A stretch of DNA of 25,598 nucleotides. Source: an uncultured Eubacteriales bacterium (lineage in GTDB: Bacteria > Bacillota > Clostridia > Christensenellales > Borkfalkiaceae). This document shows, piece after piece, positions 14,984-23,361 of the stretch; position 1 is the first letter of the stretch; each line of letters opens with the position of its first letter. The stretch spans positions 1-25,598 of the forward strand of contig CATYEP010000007.1 of NCBI GenBank assembly GCA_958405585.1, given 5' to 3'. The notes under the pieces are model-generated. The model saw only the letters and a list, made by a program, of their open reading frames with translations. It had not been told where the DNA came from and ran no database searches. A program made the position numbers and the translations under genes.

Positions 14984-17167
14984 ATGGATACGAAAAAAAA
15001 GATAAAAATAAAATCGCCGCTGACCAAGGGAGCGGCGAAAGTGCCTGTCGTCATGCAGATGGAGGCGTTGGAATGCGGCGCCGCCTCGTTGACAATGATC
15101 CTGGCCTATTACGGAAAATGGGTACCGCTCGAACAGGTGCGCGCCGATTGCGGCGTTTCGCGAGACGGTTCAAACGCAAAAAACGTACTTAAAGCTGCGC
15201 GCAGTTACGGGTTGGTGGCCAAGGGTTACCGATATGAGCCGGAAGATCTGAAAAAGAACGGAAAATTTCCCTGCATCGTGCATTGGAATTTTAATCATTT
15301 TCTTGTTCTGAACGGTTTTAAGGGAAACAAGGCATATCTGAACGATCCCGCAAAGGGCAATTACTCCGTTTCGATGGAAACGTTCGACAAATCGTTTACG
15401 GGTATCTGTTTAATGTTTGAACCGGGCGAAGATTTTCAGCCGGGCGGCAAACCCAAAAGCATGCTCGCTTTTGCGAAAAAGCGTTTGATCGGTGCGGGGG
15501 CGGCTGTCGCGTTTGTTATTCTAACCACGTTGATCGCTTCTTTGATCGGCATTATCCAGCCTGCCTTTTCGCGCATTTTTCTGGATCGGCTGTTGACGGG
15601 AGAAAATCCCGATTGGCTGTATCCCTTTTTGGGTGCGCTTGCTATAATGGCGGCTGTGCAGCTGATCGTGGCGTGGATCCAGGCGGTGTGGGCGGTTCGG
15701 ATCAACGGGAAAATGTCGGTGACGGGCAGTGCAACGTTCATGTGGAAAGTGTTGCGTATGCCCATGGAATTTTTTTCGCAGCGCATGGCGGGGGATATTC
15801 AGCAGCGGGAAGGATCCAACGCGAACATTGCGAGCAATCTCGTCAATACGTTTGCTCCGCTTGTTCTGGATACGGTCATGATGGTGTTTTATCTTGTCGT
15901 GATGCTTCGTTACAGTTGGATTTTGACGCTTGTCGGCATCGGTTCTATTTTCGTCAATATGCTCGTGGCGCGGCTGATTTCCAAAAAGCGCGTCAATATT
16001 ACCCGCGTACAGATGCGCGATGCGGGCAAACTTGCGGGCGCTTCGGTTGCGGGTATCGAGATGATCGAGACGATCAAAGCAAGCGGTGCCGAAAACGGTT
16101 ACTTTGAAAAATGGGCGGGATACCAGGCGAGCGTGAACACGCAAAAGGTAAAGTTTGCCCGTCTCAACCAATATCTCGGTCTGGTTCCGTCTTTTGTTTC
16201 GGGGCTTTCCAATACGGCAGTCCTGATCATCGGCGTATGGCTGACCATGCAGGGTCAGTTTACGGTCGGCATGATCATGGCGTTCCAGGGCTTTTTGGAG
16301 TCCTTTCTCTCACCTGCCGAAAAGCTTATTTCCGCAGGACAGACGTTGCAGGAAATGCGTACGGAAATGGAGCGAGTGGAGGATGTGATGGAGTACCCTG
16401 CGGATGTTGAATTTGCGGATGCGCAGGAAGACGCCGAATACGACAAACTCAGCGGATGTGTGGAGTTAAAAAACGTCACGTTCGGGTATTCCAGACTTGC
16501 GGCGCCGCTCATCGAAAATTTCAGTCTGACGTTAAAGCCGGGCAGTCGCGTGGCGTTTGTGGGGCCGTCGGGGTGCGGAAAATCTACGCTGTCCAAACTG
16601 ATTTCCGGTCTGTATAAGCCTTGGAGCGGTGAAATTTTGTTTGACGGAAAGCCGATCTCCGCCATTGACCGAAGTGTATTTACGGGCTCTTTGGCGGTCG
16701 TTGACCAGGATATCATTCTTTTTGAAGATACCATCGCCAACAATATCAAAATGTGGGATTCGTCCATTGAAGATTTCGAGATGATCATGGCGGCTCGCGA
16801 CGCAAAACTGCACGAGGACATCATGCAGCGCGAGGGCGGTTACCAATATAGAATCACGGAAGGCGGCAAAGATTTTTCGGGCGGACAGCGTCAGCGCATG
16901 GAGATCGCGCGCGTTCTGGCGCAGGATCCGACCATCATTATCATGGACGAAGCGACGAGTGCTTTGGATGCAAAAACGGAATACGAGGTCGTAAATTCGA
17001 TCAAAGATCGTGGAATTACCTGTATAGTTGTGGCACACAGACTTTCCACCGTGCGGGACTGCGACGAGATCATCGTGATGGATAACGGGAAAGTGGTGGA
17101 ACGCGGAACGCATGAACAGCTTTATGCTTTGGGCGGCGCGTATACGAAACTTGTATCCAACGATTAA
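14984..17167 (+). CDS. NHLM-type peptide exporter with C39 peptidase and ATPase (first subunit)
   Basis: A 727-residue protein; ATG 14984 follows GAGG and lies 10 bases after the previous stop. Residues about 18-140 are a C39 peptidase with oxyanion Q25, catalytic C31 (ALECGAASL), H105 (NHFLVLNGF) and D121 (LNDPAKG). Residues about 160-450 are a six-segment ABC membrane domain. The ATPase has a Walker A at about 527-534 (GPSGCGKST), a FSGGQRQR signature, a Walker B IIIMDEATS and an H-loop AHRLSTV. It should cut the leaders of the five precursors at their Gly-Gly-Gly motif and export the cores with ATP. All catalytic residues are present. An upstream in-frame start at 14903 would overlap the HlyD-like gene and is less likely. 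Confidence 0.95.
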   Translation: MDTKKKIKIKSPLTKGAAKVPVVMQMEALECGAASLTMILAYYGKWVPLEQVRADCGVSRDGSNAKNVLKAARSYGLVAKGYRYEPEDLKKNGKFPCIVHWNFNHFLVLNGFKGNKAYLNDPAKGNYSVSMETFDKSFTGICLMFEPGEDFQPGGKPKSMLAFAKKRLIGAGAAVAFVILTTLIASLIGIIQPAFSRIFLDRLLTGENPDWLYPFLGALAIMAAVQLIVAWIQAVWAVRINGKMSVTGSATFMWKVLRMPMEFFSQRMAGDIQQREGSNANIASNLVNTFAPLVLDTVMMVFYLVVMLRYSWILTLVGIGSIFVNMLVARLISKKRVNITRVQMRDAGKLAGASVAGIEMIETIKASGAENGYFEKWAGYQASVNTQKVKFARLNQYLGLVPSFVSGLSNTAVLIIGVWLTMQGQFTVGMIMAFQGFLESFLSPAEKLISAGQTLQEMRTEMERVEDVMEYPADVEFADAQEDAEYDKLSGCVELKNVTFGYSRLAAPLIENFSLTLKPGSRVAFVGPSGCGKSTLSKLISGLYKPWSGEILFDGKPISAIDRSVFTGSLAVVDQDIILFEDTIANNIKMWDSSIEDFEMIMAARDAKLHEDIMQREGGYQYRITEGGKDFSGGQRQRMEIARVLAQDPTIIIMDEATSALDAKTEYEVVNSIKDRGITCIVVAHRLSTVRDCDEIIVMDNGKVVERGTHEQLYALGGAYTKLVSND

Positions 17168-17176
17168 GGAGAGCGT

Positions 17177-19387
17177 ATGGGTTGGTTTGACGAACAGATA
17201 AAACAGAGAAAACAGAACGACGATGAACTCTTTGCTGAAGCCTTTGCGGGCATAGCGGGAGCCGTGACGGGGGCGAAGATCTCGGCTCTTAAAAGTGACG
17301 CCCAAAGGACGAAAAACGCCGTTGACGAAATTTTACGTTATTACCGCATCAGATCTTGCGAGGTGCCCGATTCGGTAAAGGACATCAACGAACGTCTGGA
17401 ATACCTTTTGCGTCCGCACGGGGTCATGCGCCGCACGGTCAAGTTGGAAAAGGGTTGGTACAAAGAGGCGGTCGGTGCGATGCTTGCGATAAAAAAGTCA
17501 GACGGCTCCGCAGTGGCTCTGATTCCGTCAGGCTTTGCGGGCTATACCTATTTTGACGATGAAAAGGGCAAACGTGTGCGCGTCGGCAGAAAAACGGAAG
17601 GATTGTTCGAGGAGAAGGCGATCGCTTTTTATGCTTCCTTTCCTCTGAAAAAGATCGGGATGAAAGATCTTATAATACATATCGTCAAGTCTCTTTCGGT
17701 CACCGACTTTGTACTGATTGCTCTGGCAACGCTGGCGGTCACGTTGGTAGGGCTTCTGACTCCAAAACTTACAAACCTGCTTTTTTCCGATGTTTTGGCG
17801 AGCGGGAGTCGGCAGATTTTGCTGGCGATCGCCGTGTTTATGATATGCGTGTCTCTCAGTGCGCTGTTGATCGGCGGCGTGAAAGCTCTTTTGATGGCGC
17901 GCATCAATACCAAGATGAGCCTGTCCGTACAGGCCGCGACGATGATGCGTATTCTGTCCCTTCCCGCAGATTTTTTCAAAGAATACAGCGCGGGCGATCT
18001 CGCTTCGCGCGCGGGGAGCGTACAATCACTGTGCAATATGCTCATTTCCGCAGTACTTTCCACGGGACTCACGTCGATATTTTCGCTTGTATATATCGGG
18101 CAGATCTTTGTTTATGCACCTGCGCTGGCAGTACCCTCTCTTTTGGTGATCGCGGCGACAATAGTTGTTTCCGTTATCACGACGTTTTTGCAATTGCGGG
18201 TCAGCAGACAGCAAATGAAACTCGGCGCACAGGAGAGCGGACTTACCTATGCGCTTATATCGGGCGTGCAGAAGATCAAACTTGCAGGAGCGGAAAAGCG
18301 CGCTTTCGCAAAATGGGGGAATTTGTTTGCCGCGTCGGCGCGCCTTCAATACAATCCGCCCGCCTTTTTGAATTACAATGCTGTTATCACCACGGCAATC
18401 TCTCTGGCAGGAACGATCGCAATGTACTATTTTGCGGTCATAAGCGGCGTATCGGTTGCCGATTATTACGCATTCAACACGGCGTACGGCATGGTTTCGG
18501 GCGCGTTTATGTCCTTGGCGAGCATCGCGCTTACGGTCGCAAATATCAAACCCGTGCTTGAAATGATCAAGCCCATTCTGGATGCGCGCCCGGAAATTTC
18601 GGAGGGCAAGCGCGTGATCGAGCGCCTTTCGGGCGGCATCGAACTCAACAATGTGAGTTTCCGTTACAATGAAAATATGCCTCTCATCGTGGATAATCTT
18701 TCGTTGAAGATACGTCCGGGACAGTATGTCGCGCTTGTAGGGGCGACCGGTTGCGGAAAATCTACGCTCATGCGCTTGATGCTCGGATTTGAAACGCCGC
18801 AAAAGGGAGCGGTGTATTACGACGGCAAAGACCTTTCGAGTATTGATCTCAAATCTTTGCGTCGCAAGATCGGGGTCGTTATGCAGAACGGAAAATTGTT
18901 TTCGGGTGACGTCTTTTCCAATATTACCATTTCCGCGCCGTGGCTGACGTTAAGCGATGCGTGGGAGGCGGCCGAACTTGCGGGCATTGCCGAAGATATA
19001 CGAAGGATGCCGATGGGTATGCATACCATTATTTCCGAAGGTTCGGGGGGCGTTTCGGGCGGACAGCGCCAACGCCTGATGATCGCTCGCGCGATCGCGC
19101 CGAAACCCAAGGTGCTGATGTTCGACGAGGCAACGAGCGCTCTTGATAATCTTACGCAAAAAAAGGTTTCGGAAAGTCTGGACAAATTAAAATGTACGCG
19201 TATCGTCATTGCGCACAGGCTTTCGACCATCCGCAGCTGCGACCGCATTATCTATTTGGAAGACGGTAAGATCGTTGAAGACGGCAACTACGAAGAACTG
19301 ATTGCCAAGAACGGAAAATTTGCCGAACTTGTTGCCCGTCAACGGTTGGATGATGAAGGATACGTCGGCAAAACAACACTTTTTTAA
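17177..19387 (+). CDS. NHLM-type ABC exporter, second subunit (no peptidase)
   Basis: A 736-residue protein with AAGGAGAG before the ATG. The N-terminal part (about 1-170) is a soluble domain special to the second ABC protein of NHLP-type systems and has no C39 triad. An ABC membrane domain (about 175-460) follows. The ATPase has a Walker A GATGCGKST near residue 522, a VSGGQRQR signature, a Walker B LMFDEATSALD and AHRLSTI. It probably forms a heterodimer with the preceding peptidase-bearing subunit. A 133-base gap with no clear sigma-A promoter separates it from the first precursor gene. Confidence 0.93.
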   Translation: MGWFDEQIKQRKQNDDELFAEAFAGIAGAVTGAKISALKSDAQRTKNAVDEILRYYRIRSCEVPDSVKDINERLEYLLRPHGVMRRTVKLEKGWYKEAVGAMLAIKKSDGSAVALIPSGFAGYTYFDDEKGKRVRVGRKTEGLFEEKAIAFYASFPLKKIGMKDLIIHIVKSLSVTDFVLIALATLAVTLVGLLTPKLTNLLFSDVLASGSRQILLAIAVFMICVSLSALLIGGVKALLMARINTKMSLSVQAATMMRILSLPADFFKEYSAGDLASRAGSVQSLCNMLISAVLSTGLTSIFSLVYIGQIFVYAPALAVPSLLVIAATIVVSVITTFLQLRVSRQQMKLGAQESGLTYALISGVQKIKLAGAEKRAFAKWGNLFAASARLQYNPPAFLNYNAVITTAISLAGTIAMYYFAVISGVSVADYYAFNTAYGMVSGAFMSLASIALTVANIKPVLEMIKPILDARPEISEGKRVIERLSGGIELNNVSFRYNENMPLIVDNLSLKIRPGQYVALVGATGCGKSTLMRLMLGFETPQKGAVYYDGKDLSSIDLKSLRRKIGVVMQNGKLFSGDVFSNITISAPWLTLSDAWEAAELAGIAEDIRRMPMGMHTIISEGSGGVSGGQRQRLMIARAIAPKPKVLMFDEATSALDNLTQKKVSESLDKLKCTRIVIAHRLSTIRSCDRIIYLEDGKIVEDGNYEELIAKNGKFAELVARQRLDDEGYVGKTTLF

Positions 19388-19520
19388 AAAATTTAAAAAA
19401 ATACTGTCCCTCGCCGATTTTCGTGCGTATCAATAGGCAGAAGAAAATTTTCATGACGCTATGTCCAAAGCACAACGAAGTCGTGATCATTAACAATCAA
19501 AAAACAGGAGGAATTGAAAA

Positions 19521-19946
19521 ATGGAACTGAGCAAGGAACTTTTAGAAAAGGCAAAAGAGGCAAAGAGCGCGGAAGAGCTTTTAACGCTTGCCAAAGAAAA
19601 CGGTGCGGAGATTACAAGCGAAGAGGCGGCAGCGTATTTTGCACAACTGAACAAGAGCGGCGAGCTTTCCGACGAGGAGCTTGATAACGTGGCGGGCGGC
19701 GGCTGTCAGACAAACGGTCTGGTCCATATCAACAACGATTTAAAAGTCGGGGACATGTTCAAATATTACAGACCGGAAGACGGTTGTTTTTACCAATGCT
19801 ATAAATGTACGAACGATACGTTTCGCGTGGCGGCAATAGGGGATACCTTTCAGCACATGGTCGATGGCGTATGCACGAAATGCGGAGCGCACAGGTCTTT
19901 TCATAATTATACAGAACAGGATGTGTATCATAAAATTTTGAAGTAA
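19521..19946 (+). CDS. Nif11-leader RiPP precursor 1 (class A core)
   Basis: A 141-residue peptide with AGGAGG before the ATG. Leader residues 1-61 have the Nif11-like pattern (LLTLAKENG, then YFAQLNKSGELSDEEL) and end in VAGGG before C62. The C39 peptidase of the exporter would cut near G60/G61. The 80-residue core is Cys-rich, with C62 plus two CxxC pairs (CYKC and CTKC) about 35 residues apart, and so looks like a zinc ribbon. It ends in YHKILK. Whether the cysteines bind metal or are made into thioether bonds is not shown. It is the first gene of the array, after a 133-base gap that may contain a promoter. Confidence 0.9.
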   Translation: MELSKELLEKAKEAKSAEELLTLAKENGAEITSEEAAAYFAQLNKSGELSDEELDNVAGGGCQTNGLVHINNDLKVGDMFKYYRPEDGCFYQCYKCTNDTFRVAAIGDTFQHMVDGVCTKCGAHRSFHNYTEQDVYHKILK

Positions 19947-20022
19947 GGCGTTTGCGGGAAGCGGGAGCGGTACAAAAACACTGATCGTTTCGGAATTGAA
20001 AGAAAAAAGAAAGGAGGGAAAA

Positions 20023-20424
20023 ATGGAACCGAGCAAAGAACTTTTGAACAAGGCAAAAGAAGCAAAGAGTACAGAAGATCTTTTGAGGATTGCCAAGGAA
20101 AACGGTATAGAGCTGACTGAGGAAGATGCGGCAGAGTACTTTGCACAACTGAATAAAAGCGGCGAGTTGTCCGACGAGGAACTCGACAACGTGGCGGGCG
20201 GCGGATGTCATGCCAAAGACGGCAGGTTGATCGTCACGGCCGGGTACACCTGCGAAGATTTTACTTGTAGAATTTGCGGATCGCACCGGAGAGACTACCA
20301 TTCGCATGTTACCAATCTGGAAAGCCGAAGTGCTACGATTGTTCAGCCTACCTGTAACGGTTGCAAGTACCTGACGATAGAACGAGGACTGTATCTGTGT
20401 AACCATTCGGATCACACAAAGTGA
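20023..20424 (+). CDS. Nif11-leader RiPP precursor 2 (class B core)
   Basis: A 133-residue peptide. ATG 20023 is chosen because AGGAGG lies just before it; an in-frame ATG at 19996 would add nine lysine-rich residues and run through the ribosome binding site. The leader ends at G61 before C62. The 72-residue core opens with CHAKDGRLIV, followed by C-x4-FTCRICG, a His-rich stretch, TCNGCKY and a final YLCNH. It has seven core cysteines. The same spacing recurs in precursor 5, so the pattern is selected. Confidence 0.9.
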   Translation: MEPSKELLNKAKEAKSTEDLLRIAKENGIELTEEDAAEYFAQLNKSGELSDEELDNVAGGGCHAKDGRLIVTAGYTCEDFTCRICGSHRRDYHSHVTNLESRSATIVQPTCNGCKYLTIERGLYLCNHSDHTK

Positions 20425-20463
20425 GAACGGAAAGGTGTTAAAAATATGATAAGGAGAAAAAAT

Positions 20464-20877
20464 ATGACCGATGAATTGTATGAAAAGGCAAAAGCGGCAA
20501 AAAGTGCGGAAGAACTTTTGTTGCTTGCTAAAGCAAACGGGGTTGAACTAACAAAAGAAGATGCGGAAGAGTGCTTTGCAAAATTGAGCAAGAGCGGCGA
20601 GCTTTCCGATGAGGAGCTGGACAATGTGGCTGGCGGCGGCTGCCAGACAAACACATTGGTGCAAATCAACGGCGATATGAAAGAGGGAGATTTGGTTCAG
20701 ATCTATAGACACTCGCTGAGCGGTTTTTTATCCTGCAAGTGCGGCAACGGTACGTTTCGCGTGACTAATTTGTCGTCATGGTTTAAATCGGTTCAATGCG
20801 TCTGCTCGCAATGCGGCGCTGAATTTGTCTTTTTTGATAAGACCGGAGATGATGAGATTCACAAAATTTTACTGTAA
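20464..20877 (+). CDS. Nif11-leader RiPP precursor 3 (class A core)
   Basis: A 137-residue peptide; ATG 20464 has AAGGAG before it, while an earlier ATG at 20446 has none. The leader ends at G59 before C60. The core (78 residues) aligns with that of precursor 1: CQTNTLVQINGD, a CKCGNGTFRV knuckle, then CVCSQCG and a HKILL end. It has six core cysteines. The leader differs most from the others near its start (MTDELYEKAK) and carries SKSG instead of NKSG, so it is the more diverged copy. Confidence 0.9.
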   Translation: MTDELYEKAKAAKSAEELLLLAKANGVELTKEDAEECFAKLSKSGELSDEELDNVAGGGCQTNTLVQINGDMKEGDLVQIYRHSLSGFLSCKCGNGTFRVTNLSSWFKSVQCVCSQCGAEFVFFDKTGDDEIHKILL

Positions 20878-20894
20878 AATATAAGGAGATCTGT

Positions 20895-21233
20895 ATGGAA
20901 TCGAGTAAAGAACTGATCGAAAAGGCTAAAACAGCCAAGAGCGAAAAGGAACTTCTGTCCCTTGCCGAGGAAAACGGCGTAGAGCTGACTGAGCAAGAAG
21001 CGGCGGAATATTTTGCGCAGATGAACAAAAGCGGCGAACTTTCTGATGAGGAACTGGACAACGTAGCGGGTGGCGGTTGCCACAGTAAGGACGGACGGCT
21101 GATCGTCTCTGAGTTCTATCATTGCGAAAATGCTGTTTTTACGAAAATTTCATATCAATCTTGCGTTACTTGTAAATATTCGTCTTATGAAAAGGGCTTG
21201 CGGCTTTGCAATCATCCCGCTAACAGAAAGTAG
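20895..21233 (+). CDS. Nif11-leader RiPP precursor 4 (short class B core)
   Basis: A 112-residue peptide with AAGGAG before the ATG. The leader ends at G61 before C62. The core has only 51 residues: CHSKDGRLIV is kept, as are CVTCKY and the final RLCNH. The middle part with FTCxxCG and the His-rich stretch of the other class B cores is missing. It keeps five core cysteines. It is either a shorter product or a decaying copy; the open frame and good ribosome binding site favour a working gene. Confidence 0.88.
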   Translation: MESSKELIEKAKTAKSEKELLSLAEENGVELTEQEAAEYFAQMNKSGELSDEELDNVAGGGCHSKDGRLIVSEFYHCENAVFTKISYQSCVTCKYSSYEKGLRLCNHPANRK

Positions 21234-21278
21234 AATGCTGGAACGATATAAAATATTTTTTGGGGAGGGAAGAAAGAT

Positions 21279-21659
21279 ATGGATCAAAAGGAACTTTTAG
21301 AAAAGGCGAAAGAGGCAAAGAGTGCAGAAGAACTTATGTTGCTTGCCAAAGAAAACGGCATGGAGCTTACAAAAGAAGAGGCGGAAGCCTATTTTGTGCA
21401 GTTGAACAAAAGCGGCGAGTTATCCGACGAGGAGCTCGACAACGTGGCGGGCGGCGGATGCCATAATAAGGACGGCAGACTGGTCGTGACCGTATGGTAT
21501 AACTGTAGCGATTTTACATGTAAAAAATGTGGTCGAAAAAATACAGGCGATCATTTTCATATCATCGACGGATATCGTACGAATTACATGCAACAATGCC
21601 AATTCTGCAAATATATATCCTATGAAGGCGGTTTGTGGCTTTGCAACAAACCGAACTGA
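21279..21659 (+). CDS. Nif11-leader RiPP precursor 5 (class B core)
   Basis: A 126-residue peptide with GGGAGGGAAG before the ATG. The leader ends at G60 before C61. The 66-residue core opens with CHNKDGRLVV, followed by C-x4-FTCKKCG, a DHFHIID stretch, CQFCKY and a final WLCNKPN. Its seven core cysteines sit as in precursor 2. It is the last precursor, and a gap of 104 bases separates it from the radical SAM gene. Confidence 0.9.
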   Translation: MDQKELLEKAKEAKSAEELMLLAKENGMELTKEEAEAYFVQLNKSGELSDEELDNVAGGGCHNKDGRLVVTVWYNCSDFTCKKCGRKNTGDHFHIIDGYRTNYMQQCQFCKYISYEGGLWLCNKPN

Positions 21660-21763
21660 ATAAAAGATCAAAAGGCCCGTGTTCATCGGGTGGGAAATAA
21701 ACGCTATCGTACTCATGTATAAGACAGGCGTTAAAGTTGGTTTAAGAGTTTTTGAGGTATTTT

Positions 21764-23155
21764 ATGAAATGCATACTGAATCCGAACATCGCATTGCGCA
21801 GCTGGCGGCTGGTGCCGTACGCGTATTACATAAAGCACAGCCGCGATGCAAACGGACTTTCGCAAGAACAATTTGAACTTTTAAGCCGTTGCGACGGCGT
21901 ACAGGAGCTGGAAGAGAATGAGCTTCTGTGCAGATTGATCGGATCGGGCATGGTGCGCCCGTGTGCAGGCGGGGAGAAATTGACCGACTGGCAGAAGCCG
22001 AAATACTGCGATAACCGTTATTTTCCGTCCATGAGCTGGATGATCACAGGTAAGTGCAACTATAATTGTCTGCATTGCTTCAATGCGGCGGACAACGCTC
22101 CTCTGATGAGTGAATTTACGCTCGAAGAGGCTGAAAAACTCATTAGGGAAGCGGAAAAGTGCGGCATCAACGCAGTCACGATCACGGGCGGCGAACCTAT
22201 GCTGCACAAGCATTTTTTCGAAATTGTGGAAAGCCTTTATGCGCACGGAATGTATGTTCGAGAGCTCAATACCAACGGTTTTTTTATCGATAATGATGCG
22301 CTTGCAAGGCTGAAAGAGATCGACGGCGGCATCCGCGTCAAAATTTCTTTTGACGGCATTGGACATCACGACTGGCTTCGCAGCCGCAAGGGAGCGGAAG
22401 AGAATGCACTGCGTGCCATTCGCCTTTGCGGAGAGTACGGTTTCTTTACGCAGGTGCAGACGAATGTTCATCGCAAGAATCTCGATACGCTTTTGCAGAC
22501 AGCGGAGAAAATGGATGAGATGGGTGTAGAGCATATGCGCATCATTCGTACGACGGAAGCGCCGCGCTGGCTGCAAAATGCGGGCGGTGCAACGCTGGGT
22601 ATTGGCGAATATTATGACACGATGTTTGATTTTTTGCATACGTATATACAAAAACCGCGCAAAATGAGCATAGATATCTGGCAGGTGGCGCAAGTATATC
22701 CGCAGAGCAAAAGTTATCGTGCCCGCCCCGTAGAATGTGCAAAGGGAGAGTACAGGGACAGTATTCCCGTCTGCCGCGGCAATCGGGGTATGGTTTCCGT
22801 AGACGCGGACGGTAATATCGTGCCGTGTCATCAGCTTTCGGGATACTACGCAAATCAGGGTCTCTATATCGGGAACGTGAAAAGAGAGGGCTTGCAGTCG
22901 CTCTTACGGGAAGGGAAATATATTGACGAGGTATGTGCAACTCTCGGGCAGTTGAAGGCTTCCAACGAAAAGTGTGCTGCGTGTAAATATTTCCGATATT
23001 GCGCAGGGGGATGCCGTGCTATTTCACTTGCGTTTACGCACGATAAATTTGGTGTGGATCCTTCTAAATGTGAGTTTTTCAAAAAAGGTTATTACGAAAA
23101 GTTGGTCGCAACAATGGGCGATTGGAGAAATCTTGCGCCGGTCACTTTTGATTAA
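21764..23155 (+). CDS. Radical SAM/SPASM peptide maturase
   Basis: A 463-residue protein; ATG 21764 has GAGG 6 bases before it, whereas a TTG at 21752 is part of that site. Residues about 15-80 resemble a small PqqD-like leader-recognition domain (SQEQFELLSRCDG), a tentative call. The radical SAM core has C98-x3-C102-x2-C105 (CNYNCLHC) and TGGEPML (141-147). The SPASM domain has seven cysteines (C337, C355, C404, C407, C413, C417, C436), enough for two extra iron-sulfur clusters. SPASM enzymes modify peptides, often by making Cys-to-carbon thioether bonds. The five Cys-rich precursors just upstream are the obvious substrates. The exact reaction cannot be told. Confidence 0.93.
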   Translation: MKCILNPNIALRSWRLVPYAYYIKHSRDANGLSQEQFELLSRCDGVQELEENELLCRLIGSGMVRPCAGGEKLTDWQKPKYCDNRYFPSMSWMITGKCNYNCLHCFNAADNAPLMSEFTLEEAEKLIREAEKCGINAVTITGGEPMLHKHFFEIVESLYAHGMYVRELNTNGFFIDNDALARLKEIDGGIRVKISFDGIGHHDWLRSRKGAEENALRAIRLCGEYGFFTQVQTNVHRKNLDTLLQTAEKMDEMGVEHMRIIRTTEAPRWLQNAGGATLGIGEYYDTMFDFLHTYIQKPRKMSIDIWQVAQVYPQSKSYRARPVECAKGEYRDSIPVCRGNRGMVSVDADGNIVPCHQLSGYYANQGLYIGNVKREGLQSLLREGKYIDEVCATLGQLKASNEKCAACKYFRYCAGGCRAISLAFTHDKFGVDPSKCEFFKKGYYEKLVATMGDWRNLAPVTFD

Positions 23156-23163
23156 GGGAAAAC

Positions 23164-23361
23164 ATGAAAGATATATTGCGGGAATTGTTCGATTATCAGC
23201 GTTTTGAGGGAAACAGGCGGCTTGCGGCGCTCATAGAGAGGGCCGCATTTTTCCATGTCGAATCGCTTTCCGACGAGGATCTCGAATATGTAAACGCGGC
23301 CGGGGATATCGACGCGGCGCGTATCGGCAAGGAAGAGAAAGGGCGCGATGGAAACGAGTGA
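23164..23361 (+). CDS. Small protein with a degenerate leader-like motif
   Basis: A 65-residue protein with AAGGG 7 bases before its ATG and 8 bases after the radical SAM stop. Residues 34-47 (ESLSDEDLEYVNAAG) closely mimic the leader end of the precursors (GELSDEELDNVAGGG), but with Ala-Ala-Gly where the cleavage site would be. The tail after it is 18 charged residues with no Cys. It overlaps the sigma factor start by 14 bases, so the two are probably translationally coupled. It may be a regulatory decoy or sigma partner, or a relic precursor. The function is not known. Confidence 0.75.
   Translation: MKDILRELFDYQRFEGNRRLAALIERAAFFHVESLSDEDLEYVNAAGDIDAARIGKEEKGRDGNE

Larger units (their letters stand above)
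19521..21659 (+). repeat. Tandem array of five Nif11-leader precursor genes
   Basis: Five paralogous genes repeat the same roughly 60-codon leader and then diverge. The 18 residues KSGELSDEELDNVAGGGC are identical in all five. Core classes fall in the order A-B-A-B-B: A cores begin CQTN and end HKIL plus one residue, B cores begin CHxKDGRL. This fits duplication of an A-B pair plus an extra B copy. Gaps between copies are 76, 39, 17 and 45 bases, and each copy has its own ribosome binding site. Confidence 0.9.

Noticed and set aside
19405..19431. TGTCCC, 15 bases, CGTATC before the first precursor gene, somewhat like an ECF sigma promoter.
   Set aside because: The -35 part does not match the usual AAC core and I found no second copy elsewhere in the cluster; a motif search over the genome would be needed.
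19521..21659. CRISPR-like array, considered because of regularly repeated DNA.
   Set aside because: The repeats are about 180-base coding leaders followed by distinct open cores with their own ribosome binding sites, not short repeats with spacers.
21660..21763. Possible terminator or separate gene between precursor 5 and the radical SAM gene.
   Set aside because: Only a weak CCCG/CGGG pairing without a T run is present, and no credible short gene; read-through is more likely.
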